In this document: piece after piece, positions 8,320-16,995 of the stretch
Numbering within the stretch: position 1 is the first letter of the stretch
Layout: each line of letters begins with the position of its first letter
Assembly: GCF_030764225.1 (NCBI RefSeq)
Contig: NZ_JASAXH010000002.1
DNA: 64,000 nt
Strand: one strand, 5' to 3'
DNA from: Phocoenobacter atlanticus
Lineage (GTDB): Bacteria > Pseudomonadota > Gammaproteobacteria > Enterobacterales > Pasteurellaceae
Notes under the pieces: generated by a model
What the model was told of the DNA's origin: nothing
The model's input: only the letters and a program-made list of their open reading frames with translations
Databases searched by the model: none
Made by a program: the position numbers and the translations under genes

Positions 8320-9447
8320 ATGAAACAAATTCAATATAACAAAGAGTATATCAATTGGCTAAAAGAAATAAAAGCCAGCGTTCGCAAGGCACAGGTCAAA
8401 ACGGCTTTGGTGGCGAACGCCTCTTTGATTGAATTTTATTGTTCCCTCGGAAAAATGATAAGCCAAAAAAATGCTGTTTGGGGAAGTAAATTTTTACAAA
8501 AATTATCAGAGGATTTACGAGAAGAATTTCCTGAAATGAAAGGCTTTTCGGTTACGAATTTAAAATATTGCAAACAGTTTTATGAGTATCTTTTAATTAG
8601 CCCCCAAATTGAGGGCGAATTAGAAAATCAAATTGGTCAACAGCTTGTTGACCAATTACAAAATGAAATTCGTCCCCAGCTTGGGGACGAAATTACTCCT
8701 TTGATAAATAATGAGTTATATCAAAAAATGTGTTGCATTCCGTGGGGGCATATTAAGCACCTTATCGGTAAAGTAAAAAACACAAGAGAGGCAATTTTTT
8801 ACATTCAGCAAACCATAGAAAATAGTTGGAGTAGGGAGGTATTAGCTTTGCAAATAAAATCAGATTTGTATAGCCGACAAGGTAAGGCAATTACCAACTT
8901 TCAAAATACTTTACCAAGTCCGCAATCTGATTTGGCAGAGCAAACCATAAAAGACCCATATCGCTTTGATTTTCTCGATCTTTCAAAATCCTATAATGAG
9001 CGAGATATTGAATTGCAACTGATTGAACATATTTCAAAATTTTTGTTAGAGTTAGGCAAAGGTTTTGCGTTTATTGGGCGACAATATCATATTGAAGTTG
9101 ATGAAACCGATTATTATATGGATTTGTTGTTTTACCATACAAGGTTGAAATGTTATGTGGTTATTGAACTGAAAAACACGAAGTTTAAACCAGAATATGC
9201 AGGGAAATTAAACTTTTACCTTTCTGCAGTAGATAGTTTGATAAAAGCCAATGATGATAAACCAACGATTGGAATTTTGTTGTGTCGAGATAAAAAGAAA
9301 ATTGAAACTGAATTTGCCTTGCGAGGAATGTCAAAACCGATAGGCGTAAGCGAATTTACATTAACAGAGACTTTACCAGATAATTTAAAATCTGATTTAC
9401 CAACGATAGAAGAATTGGAACAAAAATTGAATAAAGAAATTAAATAA
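8320..9447 (+). CDS. DUF1016 (YhcG-like) PDDEXK nuclease-domain protein
   Basis: Two-domain protein: an N-terminal helical DUF1016_N region (residues about 8-90, LKEIKASVRKAQVKTALVAN onward, then FSVTNLKYCKQFYEYL) and a C-terminal PDDEXK-type nuclease fold (about 190-360) with EVDETDYYMDLLFYH and CYVVIELKNTKF, where D and ExK would be the metal and catalytic residues. Function is not established; members are linked to DNA processing and occur in mobile or defence-rich regions. Here it sits between two polysaccharide genes with a good ribosome site (AAAGGATAA before ATG) and is an obvious guest in the cluster. Residues 93-128 are three 12-residue repeats encoded by palindromic 36-base units. 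Confidence 0.85.
   Translation: MKQIQYNKEYINWLKEIKASVRKAQVKTALVANASLIEFYCSLGKMISQKNAVWGSKFLQKLSEDLREEFPEMKGFSVTNLKYCKQFYEYLLISPQIEGELENQIGQQLVDQLQNEIRPQLGDEITPLINNELYQKMCCIPWGHIKHLIGKVKNTREAIFYIQQTIENSWSREVLALQIKSDLYSRQGKAITNFQNTLPSPQSDLAEQTIKDPYRFDFLDLSKSYNERDIELQLIEHISKFLLELGKGFAFIGRQYHIEVDETDYYMDLLFYHTRLKCYVVIELKNTKFKPEYAGKLNFYLSAVDSLIKANDDKPTIGILLCRDKKKIETEFALRGMSKPIGVSEFTLTETLPDNLKSDLPTIEELEQKLNKEIK
8596..8703 (+). repeat. Three tandem 36-base palindrome-bearing units inside the DUF1016 gene
   Basis: Units 8596-8631, 8632-8667 and 8668-8703 each encode 12 residues of the form I-x-x-Q-(I/L)-x-(G/D)-(E/Q)-(L/I)-x-x-x. Each carries an inverted repeat whose centre lies 36 bases from the next (8608, 8644, 8680). 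The second has 11-base arms ATTGGTCAACA around GCT, the third 10-base arms TTCGTCCCCA around GCT, the first an imperfect version with GCCCCC/GAGGGC arms. The arm sequences differ between units while staying palindromic. Confidence 0.85.
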
Positions 9448-9468
9448 AGAAATAAAAATGGAGTAAAT

Positions 9469-10626
9469 ATGAACAAATTCTTACCATTTTCTTTACCAGA
9501 AATCGGCGAAGAAGAAATCAATGAAGTGATTGATACGATGCGTTCTGGTTGGTTAACCACAGGACCAAAGACAAGACAATTCGAGCAAGATTTTGCTAAT
9601 TATTTGGGTGATGGTGTTGAGGCGATTGCTGTAAATTCAGCTACTTCTGGGCTACATTTAGCATTAGAGGCTGTTGGTGTAAAAGCAGGTGATGAAGTTA
9701 TCGTGCCAACGTATACATTTACAGCAACGGCAGAAGTGGTACGCTATTTGGGGGCTAATCCAGTATTTGTAGATTCAAATCCTGATACGTTTTGTATCAA
9801 TGTAGATTTAATTGAGCAAGCGATTACCGATAAGACTAAGGCAATTATACCTGTGCACTTTGCAGGTATGTCTGCACAGATGAATGAGATTATCGCTATT
9901 GCTAAAAAGCATAATTTAAAAATCATTGAAGATGCTGCCCACGCTTTTCCTTGTAAATACCAAGGGAAGCTTATCGGTACGCTAGACACCGATGTAACCG
10001 TATTTAGTTTTTATGCAAATAAAACAATGACCACTGGTGAAGGTGGTATGTTGGTTTCAAAAAATCCTGACATTATCAAACGTGCCAAAGTAATGCGATT
10101 ACACGGTTTTAGCCGAGATGCATTTGATCGTTATCAATCAAAAGTACCAGCGTGGTTTTATGAAGTGATTGAACCTGGATTTAAGTATAATATGCCAGAT
10201 ATTTGTGCGGCAGTTGGGTTACATCAGTTGAAAAAAATTGATACTTTCCAGCAACGCCGTGAAGAATTAGCAAAAGTGTATGATGAAGAATTGCAAAATT
10301 TACCGATAATCTTACCGCCTAGGGATACAATAGAAGAAGGCAATCAACACGCTTGGCATTTATATCCGATCCGCTTAACTGAAAATTGTAAAATTGGGCG
10401 TGATGAATTTATTGAAGAAATGGCAAAACGTAATATTGGTTGTTCGGTTCACTTTATTCCATTACATAGACACCCTGTGTGGCGTGACACTTATCAGTTA
10501 AAAAATGAAATGTTCCCAGTAGCGGAAAAACAATTTTTGAATGTAGTGTCTATTCCATTATTTACTAAAATGACCGATGAAGATCAGCAGTATGTGATTG
10601 CTCAAATTAAAGAGGTTTTAGCATAA
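9469..10626 (+). CDS. DegT/DnrJ/EryC1/StrS aminotransferase (nucleotide-sugar 4-aminotransferase)
   Basis: PLP enzyme that aminates a UDP-4-keto-6-deoxy-HexNAc to the 4-amino sugar. The schiff-base lysine is K185 in SFYANKTMTTGEGG; other family marks are AVNSATSGLHLALEA, DEVIVPTYTFTATAEV and IIEDAAHAF. Length 385 aa is standard, and the closest remembered type is PglE/WbpE/WecE-like. The partner dehydratase lies 1.7 kb downstream (11322-13202) and the phosphoglycosyl transferase starts at its own stop codon, which supports a bacillosamine-type or AAT-Gal-type pathway. No matching N-acetyltransferase (PglD) is seen in the window. Confidence 0.88.
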   Translation: MNKFLPFSLPEIGEEEINEVIDTMRSGWLTTGPKTRQFEQDFANYLGDGVEAIAVNSATSGLHLALEAVGVKAGDEVIVPTYTFTATAEVVRYLGANPVFVDSNPDTFCINVDLIEQAITDKTKAIIPVHFAGMSAQMNEIIAIAKKHNLKIIEDAAHAFPCKYQGKLIGTLDTDVTVFSFYANKTMTTGEGGMLVSKNPDIIKRAKVMRLHGFSRDAFDRYQSKVPAWFYEVIEPGFKYNMPDICAAVGLHQLKKIDTFQQRREELAKVYDEELQNLPIILPPRDTIEEGNQHAWHLYPIRLTENCKIGRDEFIEEMAKRNIGCSVHFIPLHRHPVWRDTYQLKNEMFPVAEKQFLNVVSIPLFTKMTDEDQQYVIAQIKEVLA

Positions 10627-11219
10627 TGTTAAAGCGACTTTTTGATTTTACAGCATCATTGTTAGGTTTAATAATTCTATCACCTATATTAGTTGTGGTA
10701 GCCATTTGGATAAAGCTAGATTCCAAAGGTGGTGTTTTCTTTCGTCAACAAAGAGTTGGGCTAAATGGAGAGTTATTTGCTATTCATAAGTTTAGAACGA
10801 TGCGAGAAAATACCGAACAGGAAAGCCGTTTAACTATCGGTGCTGATAATCGGATTACTCGTTCAGGACAGTTTTTAAGAAAAAGTAAACTTGATGAATT
10901 ACCCCAGCTAATTGATGTAGTAATGGGTAAAATGAGTTTAGTAGGACCAAGACCAGAAGTCCCTGAATTTATTGATTTATATCCCGAGGAACAAAGAAAA
11001 AAAATTCTATCAGTTCGTCCAGGTATTACCGATAAGGCATCAATTGAAATGGTTGATGAAAATGAAATTTTAGGTCAATATGAAGATGCTAGACAGGCTT
11101 ATATTGATGTAATTATGCCGATGAAAGTGAAATATTATTTAGAGTATGTGGATAATAATTCTTTATTAGGCGATATAAAACTTATTTTTCTGACGTTTAA
11201 AAAAGTGGTAACCAGGTAA
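10626..11219 (+). CDS. Undecaprenyl-phosphate sugar phosphotransferase (monotopic phosphoglycosyl transferase)
   Basis: Starts repeat-unit assembly by moving a sugar-1-phosphate from UDP-sugar to undecaprenyl phosphate. At 197 aa it is the minimal PglC-like catalytic form: a single N-terminal re-entrant hydrophobic helix (about residues 7-28), the catalytic Asp-Glu pair D90-E91 in LRKSKLDELPQL, and VGPRPEVPEF. The ATG shares one base with the aminotransferase stop, so the two are coupled. With the neighbouring dehydratase and aminotransferase, its likely substrate is a UDP-4-amino-4,6-dideoxy-HexNAc, but this rests on context. Confidence 0.9.
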   Translation: MLKRLFDFTASLLGLIILSPILVVVAIWIKLDSKGGVFFRQQRVGLNGELFAIHKFRTMRENTEQESRLTIGADNRITRSGQFLRKSKLDELPQLIDVVMGKMSLVGPRPEVPEFIDLYPEEQRKKILSVRPGITDKASIEMVDENEILGQYEDARQAYIDVIMPMKVKYYLEYVDNNSLLGDIKLIFLTFKKVVTR

Positions 11220-11229
11220 GATAATTAGA

Positions 11230-11247
11230 CTATTCTACAAATTAGAA
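11230..11247. other. Small hairpin between the sugar transferase and dehydratase genes
   Basis: ATTCTA-caaat-TAGAAT in a 102-base gap, followed by no clear T run. It could be a weak processing site or chance; the dehydratase gene is otherwise in the same direction and likely in the same transcript. Confidence 0.3.
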
Positions 11248-11321
11248 TAATGACAAACTTTCCCTAAATTTCGATAAAGCTTACCTTGAATTAAAAAAAG
11301 ACTAAAGAGTAATTAAATACA

Positions 11322-13202
11322 ATGATAAACCTACTACTAAAACAACCTCGTTGGTTGAAAAAACTGATTTTTGTATTACACGATATTATATTAATTTTCT
11401 GTTCATTTTGGTTAGCTCTTGCGGCAAGAGTACCATTTAAAGGTGAATGGAAAGATGTCGCTAATTGGAAAATTTTAGCTACAACTATAATATTTAGTCT
11501 TGTTATTTTTAACTATCTGGGATTATATCGAGCAGTGATGCGATATGCGGGTGGTAAAATCATCAATATTGTATTTTGGGGAAGCGTTTCTTCTGTTGCC
11601 ATAATGCTATCTACAGCTTTCTATTTACATATCCCTTTTCCTCGTAGTGTTCCAATTATGTATTTTTTATTGGTACTGGTGTTGATGATCGGTTCTCGTT
11701 TTACGATTAAAGGGTTGTTGCAAACTAAAGATAAAAGATTACATCATCCTGTGGTGATTTATGGAGCAGGCGAGTCAGGTCGACAACTATTGCTATCTAT
11801 GAAACAAGTGACTTCTTATTATCCTGTTGCTTTTGTGGATGATGATATCAGTTTGCAAAATACGGTTATCTATAATAAAACAGTTTATAGCCCTTCAAAA
11901 TTGACTGAGTTAATAGAACTGTATCAGGTTGAGTCTATTTTATTGGCAATGCCAAGTGCGACAAAGTTACAGCAACGAGAAATTATCCAAAATTTAGAGC
12001 ATTTACCTTGTAAAATATTAACGATGCCAGGTTTAAAAGATTTAGTTGAAGGTAAAGTGAGTGTGAGTGCTTTGAAAAAAGTCTCAATTATTGACCTCCT
12101 AGGACGTGATGCGGTTGCTCCTGTACCAGAATTGATGTCTAAAGATATTCAAAATAAAGTGGTAATGGTAACTGGGGCGGGGGGATCTATTGGTTCTGAG
12201 CTTTGTCGTCAAATTATTCAACAATCACCAAAGAAATTAGTTTTATTTGAGTTATCAGAATTTTCTTTATACAGTATTGAAAAAGAATTATCGGACTATA
12301 CAGCAAAAAATAATTTAGATATAGAGATTATTCCTGCAATGGGTTCAGTACAGCATCAACGTCGATTATTTGAGTTAATGACCCGCTTTAATGTACAAAC
12401 CTTATATCACGCTGCAGCTTATAAACACGTTCCATTAGTGGAATATAATACGCTTGAAGGCGTGAGAAATAATATTTTCGGTACGCTTTATTGTGTAAAA
12501 GCAGCGATTGAAGCTAAAGTTGAAACTTTTGTCTTAATTTCTACCGATAAAGCGGTTCGCCCGACAAATACAATGGGAACAACTAAGCGTATGGCGGAGC
12601 TTGTATTACAAGCATTAGCAGAGCAAAAAGATCACAACACACGTTTTTGTATGGTGAGATTTGGGAATGTATTAGGTTCTTCAGGCTCCGTAATTCCATT
12701 ATTTGAAAAACAAATTGCAAATGGTGGTCCAGTGACTATTACGCATAAAGATATTACTCGTTTCTTTATGACCATTCCAGAGGCTGCACAGTTAGTTATC
12801 CAAGCGGGAGCTATGGGAAAAGGGGGCGATGTTTTTTTATTAGATATGGGAGAGCCAGTTAAAATTATTGATTTAGCTCGTCAAATGATCAATCTAAGTG
12901 GTTTTGAGGTTAAAGATGAAAACTCGCCAAATGGTGACATAGAGATTAAAGTGACAGGATTACGACCTGGCGAAAAGCTTTATGAAGAGCTGTTGATTGG
13001 AGAAAATGCACAAGGTACGACACATCCAAGAATTATGACAACCAAAGAAAAAATGTTGCACTGGAAAGACTTAGAGCAAATTCTCTTAACATTAGAAGAT
13101 GCTTGTAAATCATTTGAGCCAGATGAAATTAGAGAAATTTTATTATCAGCTCCAACAGATTTTAAGCCAAGTGATCCTGTTTGTGATATTTTGTGTAAGT
13201 AG
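11322..13202 (+). CDS. Membrane-anchored UDP-GlcNAc 4,6-dehydratase (WbpM/PglF type)
   Basis: Makes UDP-2-acetamido-2,6-dideoxy-4-keto-hexose from UDP-GlcNAc. The 626-aa long form has about four N-terminal membrane helices (residues 15-125), a first Rossmann-like CoA-binding-type domain (VIYGAGESGRQLL, near 147) and a C-terminal short-chain dehydrogenase domain with the NAD loop TGAGGSIGSELC near 283. The catalytic region reads RPTNTMGTTKR near 415, that is the Ser/Thr-Met-Lys triad of this family, not Ser-Tyr-Lys. It lies last in the polysaccharide operon, as wbpM-like genes often do, and feeds the aminotransferase at 9469. Confidence 0.92.
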   Translation: MINLLLKQPRWLKKLIFVLHDIILIFCSFWLALAARVPFKGEWKDVANWKILATTIIFSLVIFNYLGLYRAVMRYAGGKIINIVFWGSVSSVAIMLSTAFYLHIPFPRSVPIMYFLLVLVLMIGSRFTIKGLLQTKDKRLHHPVVIYGAGESGRQLLLSMKQVTSYYPVAFVDDDISLQNTVIYNKTVYSPSKLTELIELYQVESILLAMPSATKLQQREIIQNLEHLPCKILTMPGLKDLVEGKVSVSALKKVSIIDLLGRDAVAPVPELMSKDIQNKVVMVTGAGGSIGSELCRQIIQQSPKKLVLFELSEFSLYSIEKELSDYTAKNNLDIEIIPAMGSVQHQRRLFELMTRFNVQTLYHAAAYKHVPLVEYNTLEGVRNNIFGTLYCVKAAIEAKVETFVLISTDKAVRPTNTMGTTKRMAELVLQALAEQKDHNTRFCMVRFGNVLGSSGSVIPLFEKQIANGGPVTITHKDITRFFMTIPEAAQLVIQAGAMGKGGDVFLLDMGEPVKIIDLARQMINLSGFEVKDENSPNGDIEIKVTGLRPGEKLYEELLIGENAQGTTHPRIMTTKEKMLHWKDLEQILLTLEDACKSFEPDEIREILLSAPTDFKPSDPVCDILCK

Positions 13203-13236
13203 ATCTGAAAAGAAGATAATTATATGACGATAACTA

Positions 13237-13410
13237 TTAACATCTGATGAAGTTGAGAGGTGGTTGGAGTATAGAGATAATCGAAACAGTACTGCTCATG
13301 ATTATGGTGTCGGTTTTGCAAATAAGACATTGGTGATGATACCAAATTTTATCGATGATACAAAAAAAGTAATTGCAGTGATAGAAAGTGAAAATACAAA
13401 ACAAGCATAA
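13237..13410 (+). pseudogene. Relic of a HEPN (nucleotidyltransferase substrate-binding) toxin gene
   Basis: The frame from 13237 to the TAA at 13408-13410 encodes the last 57 residues of a HEPN protein, with VERWLEYRDNRNSTAHDYG containing the R-x4-H motif (RNSTAH). The usual first 70-80 residues and any start codon are missing, so only the C-terminal third survives. It overlaps the following nucleotidyltransferase by 23 bases, the normal arrangement of HEPN/MNT pairs. Confidence 0.7.
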
Positions 13411-13693
13411 ACAGGCAATTATAGAAATTGCTCGTAATACGATTACTGAACCCTGTGAGATTTTAGCTTTTGGTAGTAGAGTCAATGGCGATGCACATGA
13501 TGGTAGTGATCTCGATCTTGTTATTATTTCTCAAAAGCAATGTGCTATAGACAGTGAGATGTTTGTAAATTTTAAAAATAGATTGCAAGAGTCTAATATT
13601 CCTATTCTTGTCCAAGTAATGGATTAGTATGCCATTCCTGAGAGTTTTCGACCAAATATAGCAAGGAAAAATGAACGGTTAATGATTATTTAA
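13388..13693 (+). pseudogene. MNT-type nucleotidyltransferase antitoxin with internal stop
   Basis: Minimal nucleotidyltransferase of the MNT family, which silences HEPN RNases by modifying them (AMPylation in studied pairs). GSRVNG and GSDLDLVI (D41, D43) give the active site. A TAG at 13625-13627 ends the frame after VQVMD, but the next codons in the same frame read YAIPESFRPNIARKNE and stop at 13691-13693. Relatives have a tryptophan here (DWA.IPESF), so TGG to TAG is the simple explanation. With its HEPN partner truncated, loss of this antitoxin carries no penalty. Confidence 0.8.
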
Positions 13694-13785
13694 TATTTAT
13701 TATCAAGAGTATATAGAATGAAAGCAGTCTTGTTTTATAGTAGAATTGAGTAATAAAGATAGTTATGTTGCATATGATGGTGTAG

Positions 13786-14013
13786 CAAAACATTCGAGAT
13801 ATTAATAAAGCGGTTAAAAATAATCCTGATAAATTCCCCTCTGATTATGTTATCATTATTTCAAAAGAAGACAAAAAAGAACTGGTGAAAAATTTCTACT
13901 GGTTCCATTTTCTTAAACATTCCTCTATTGGTTCTGATGTTTTAGCTGAGGATGGTAAATACACTTATGAAGTGTATTTGTTGAACAATAGAGAAAAGTT
14001 GCAAAAATCCTAA
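13786..14013 (+). pseudogene. Relic of an ORF6N-domain (phage/antirepressor-type) gene
   Basis: An open stretch without a start codon reads NIRDINKAVKNNPDKFPSDY then ISKEDKKELVKNF and FLKHSS. This matches the middle of ORF6N DNA-binding domains of phage antirepressors and related bacterial proteins. The first part of the domain is missing and the last 26 residues do not resemble it, so this is a fragment fused to unrelated sequence. Family call is from memory of the motif only. Confidence 0.5.
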
Positions 14014-14104
14014 AAACCTTGCCACTTGAAATTAATTAAGGTTTAGGAAAGCACTAAAATTCATATTTACTACTTAATTTGATTTATTGAAGGATAATAA
14101 AAAT

Positions 14105-15421
14105 ATGAAACAACAAATTATTACGATACCTATTGATAAACTATATCTATGGACTGAAAACCCTCGGGATCCTGTAGATACATCCTTTTCTGATTATGAG
14201 ATTATTAAAAAAGCAGTTGAAGATAAAAATCTAAAATGGGAATTGCCTAAATTAGTGAATAAAATGGGTAAGTATTATGATTTTAGTGAATTACCAACAG
14301 TAGTTGAGCATAATGGAAAGTATATTGTTTATGATGGTAATAGAAGAATTGCTGTTTTAAAATACTTGCAGAATAAGGAATTGTATCAATCTCTTGGTGG
14401 TGGACTTTTCTTTGAAGACGAACCTTTAGAACTTAAAGAATTGAAAAATATTCCTTGTAATGTTTGTGATAAGTATACTGCTTTAATAAATATAGAAAGA
14501 AAACATGTTGAGAATGGTACTTGGAAAGCATTAGATAGGGATTATTTCCTATATAAGCATAGAGGTAAAGCAAAAAGTAATTTTTTAATTATTGAAGAAA
14601 ATACAGGGATTATAAGTACTAATAGTAAGCTAAATCAGAGATTTGTAAAAGATGAGGTTTTTAGTGAGGAGAATCTAAGGAGTATCGGTTTTAATATTAA
14701 TAAAGGGCAGATACTCTCTTCATATGACTTACAAACATCAAATGATATACTTAATAAAGTTGTGGAGTTAATTGCTAAGAATATCGTTTCAACAAGAAAT
14801 AATCGACCTAGTAAGAAAGGTGTTTTGAAAAGTATTCTTGAAAAGAATACAACAATAAAAATAGAAGAGTTTAATCCTAAAAAATCTCAAAATATAAGTA
14901 ATTATCCTAAAAATGAAAACTCTTATGTAAGACAAACATCAAGAAAAACGCCAGTTTCGAATCCGCATAAAAGAGATATTTTATTTGGAAGAACGTTAGT
15001 ATTAAGGAGTAGTGCTATTAATGATTTATATTCAGGTATTTGTTGTTTGTATGATAAAGTAAAAAATAATGATCAGAATTTGTTTAAAACATTACCTGTT
15101 TTTGGGATGTCTTTACGGTTGATCCTAGATGTAGCAGGAAGAGAATATTTTAAAAAGGATGCTGAAAAAGCGAATAAAGATCAGTTGTGGAAAGATTTTA
15201 TTTCGGTAGCAAAAAAGGATTTTAAATGCTTAAATGATATAGAAAAATTAAATTTTTTATCACTCAGTCAAGGTTGGTTAGAAAGTGGTACTAATTTTGA
15301 AGCTCCATTAGGTAAGTGGGCTCACGGAACTCTACCAACATCTAAGCAAGATATATTACAATTATCTTATATTGTTGGAGATATATTGGAGTTTTATTTC
15401 AAAAGGGATAATACATTATGA
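14105..15421 (+). CDS. ParB-like domain protein, first gene of a three-gene operon
   Basis: Protein of 438 aa. Residues 8-90 look like a ParB/sulfiredoxin-type nucleotide-binding fold: IPIDKLYLWTENPRDP (NPR at 19-21, similar to ParB box I) and YIVYDGNRRIAVLKYL (G78-N79-R80-R81, similar to box II). The middle (about 230-300) is polar and low-complexity. The last 140 residues are helical, with KWAHGTLPTSKQDILQL near the end, reminiscent of HEPN-like helical domains but without their catalytic motif. ATG at 14105 has AAGGA ten bases upstream and is preferred over the TTG at 14087. The stop overlaps the next ATG (ATGA). Function unknown; ParB-like domains in defence operons often sense or act on DNA. 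Confidence 0.75.
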   Translation: MKQQIITIPIDKLYLWTENPRDPVDTSFSDYEIIKKAVEDKNLKWELPKLVNKMGKYYDFSELPTVVEHNGKYIVYDGNRRIAVLKYLQNKELYQSLGGGLFFEDEPLELKELKNIPCNVCDKYTALINIERKHVENGTWKALDRDYFLYKHRGKAKSNFLIIEENTGIISTNSKLNQRFVKDEVFSEENLRSIGFNINKGQILSSYDLQTSNDILNKVVELIAKNIVSTRNNRPSKKGVLKSILEKNTTIKIEEFNPKKSQNISNYPKNENSYVRQTSRKTPVSNPHKRDILFGRTLVLRSSAINDLYSGICCLYDKVKNNDQNLFKTLPVFGMSLRLILDVAGREYFKKDAEKANKDQLWKDFISVAKKDFKCLNDIEKLNFLSLSQGWLESGTNFEAPLGKWAHGTLPTSKQDILQLSYIVGDILEFYFKRDNTL

Positions 15422-16992
15422 AAATAACCAAACTATTTATTAAAAAGTTTAGGGGGTTTCAGAAAGTAGAATTTAAGTTAGGTTCTCAAATAACTGTTAT
15501 AGCAGGGCAGAATGGAACTCAAAAAACCACATTGTTGGGGTTATTAACGCAACCTTTTACTATTACTGATAAAAATAATCCAATGTATGGAGAAAAGCCC
15601 TTGTCTGGTGAAAGTTTTAGATCAGATTTTTCAGAAAAGTTTAAATTTTCTGAAGTATTTGACAGAGTAGGTAATCATCAATGGACATTATTTTTTGATA
15701 ATAATACAGATTATACGGCTGGAACCATTGAAAGAATAGAAACAGGTAAAGAAAAATCTCTTCGTATATGGAAAGTAAATAAGGAAACGGGTAAAAAAGA
15801 TGCTAAAAAAGGTTCTGGATATGTTCAGTTGCCTGTTATTTATTTAAGTCTCAAAAGACTTCTACCTATTGGAGAGGATAATCAGTTACAAAGTGATAAA
15901 TCTATTGTCTTAACTAAGGAAGAAAAGAAATTTTATGAGAAGTGGCATAATAAAATTTTAATTTTAGTTGGAGATGATAATAAAATAACTGATGCAACTC
16001 CTTTGGAGAGTCCACATAAACAAACTTTAGCAGCAAATACTAAATATTATGATTGGCAATTGAATTCTGCTGGACAAGATAGTATTGGAAAAATATTACT
16101 TGCAGTGCTTTCTTTTAAGCGTCTGAAAGATGAGTATCAAAATGATTATAAAGGTGGTATTTTAGCAATAGATGAAGTTGACACGACATTTTACCCAGGA
16201 TCTCAAGTAAAATTATTAAATGCCCTTAATCAGTTTGCATCTAAATTTAATATTCAAATTATTTTTACAACACACTCTTTGACTCTTTTAGAAGAAGTTT
16301 CAAAATTGAAAAATGATATAAATAGGAAAGGACAAATAAACTTAGTTTATTTGCAAAGACAGGATAACAATATTATTGCAAATGATGATGTAGATTATCA
16401 GTTTGTAGAAAATCATTTAAAAGTATCTCTAACAAATCAAACATTAAAACCAAATAAAGTTGAGGTGTTTACTGAAGATGCTGAAGGCGTATTATTTGCT
16501 AAATCATTACTTGGAACTAAACGTACAAGATATCTTAATTTTAATAGTAATGTAAAACTTGGTTGTAATAATTTAATAGAGTTATCAAGTAAGGTGCCTT
16601 ATTTTCAATTTCCAAATTCTATTATTATATTGGACGGTGATGTAGAACCAAAACAGTTAAGAAAGATTAAAAGTAATAAGAGAAAGAATATTGTATGTTT
16701 ACCTGGTGGAAATTCTCCAGAGCAGATTATTGCACAGTTTTTGTATGATTTATCCGATACTGACTCCTTATGGAAAGATATAGATACAACTTTCACAAAA
16801 CAGTATTGTTTTCAGGATTATCCTAATGATGAAATACAAAAAAATAGAGATAAAGCAAAAAAATGGTTTAATGAGCTCTTACCTAAGTGGGGTAGACAAG
16901 CAAATAAGGTATTAAATCCTTGGAAAAAACGAAATAAAGAAATTGTTGATAATTTCTTAAATGAATTTGATGAATTATTTAAAAGGTTTTAG
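15418..16992 (+). CDS. AAA/SMC-like ATPase with C-terminal TOPRIM-like region (OLD-type layout)
   Basis: 524 aa. Walker A is G30-QNGTQK36-T with glutamine at position 35 where glycine is standard. An ABC-signature-like SAGQDSIGK lies at 218-225, Walker B GGILAIDEVD at 247-255 and a switch histidine in FTTHS (H286). From about 345 the sequence shifts to a TOPRIM-like pattern: VFTEDAEGVLFAKSLL (E353) and IIILDGDVE (D406, D408). This order is that of OLD-family nucleases such as those in Gabija and retron/PARIS-like defence. It is coupled to the ParB-like gene by a 4-base overlap and to the methyltransferase by a 3-base gap. Catalytic nuclease activity is inference. Confidence 0.78.
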   Translation: MKITKLFIKKFRGFQKVEFKLGSQITVIAGQNGTQKTTLLGLLTQPFTITDKNNPMYGEKPLSGESFRSDFSEKFKFSEVFDRVGNHQWTLFFDNNTDYTAGTIERIETGKEKSLRIWKVNKETGKKDAKKGSGYVQLPVIYLSLKRLLPIGEDNQLQSDKSIVLTKEEKKFYEKWHNKILILVGDDNKITDATPLESPHKQTLAANTKYYDWQLNSAGQDSIGKILLAVLSFKRLKDEYQNDYKGGILAIDEVDTTFYPGSQVKLLNALNQFASKFNIQIIFTTHSLTLLEEVSKLKNDINRKGQINLVYLQRQDNNIIANDDVDYQFVENHLKVSLTNQTLKPNKVEVFTEDAEGVLFAKSLLGTKRTRYLNFNSNVKLGCNNLIELSSKVPYFQFPNSIIILDGDVEPKQLRKIKSNKRKNIVCLPGGNSPEQIIAQFLYDLSDTDSLWKDIDTTFTKQYCFQDYPNDEIQKNRDKAKKWFNELLPKWGRQANKVLNPWKKRNKEIVDNFLNEFDELFKRF

Positions 16993-16995
16993 GAT

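Noticed and set aside
9216..9560. Minus-strand frame spanning the DUF1016 and aminotransferase genes
   Set aside because: Overlaps two well-supported genes; serine-rich low-complexity translation without family match.
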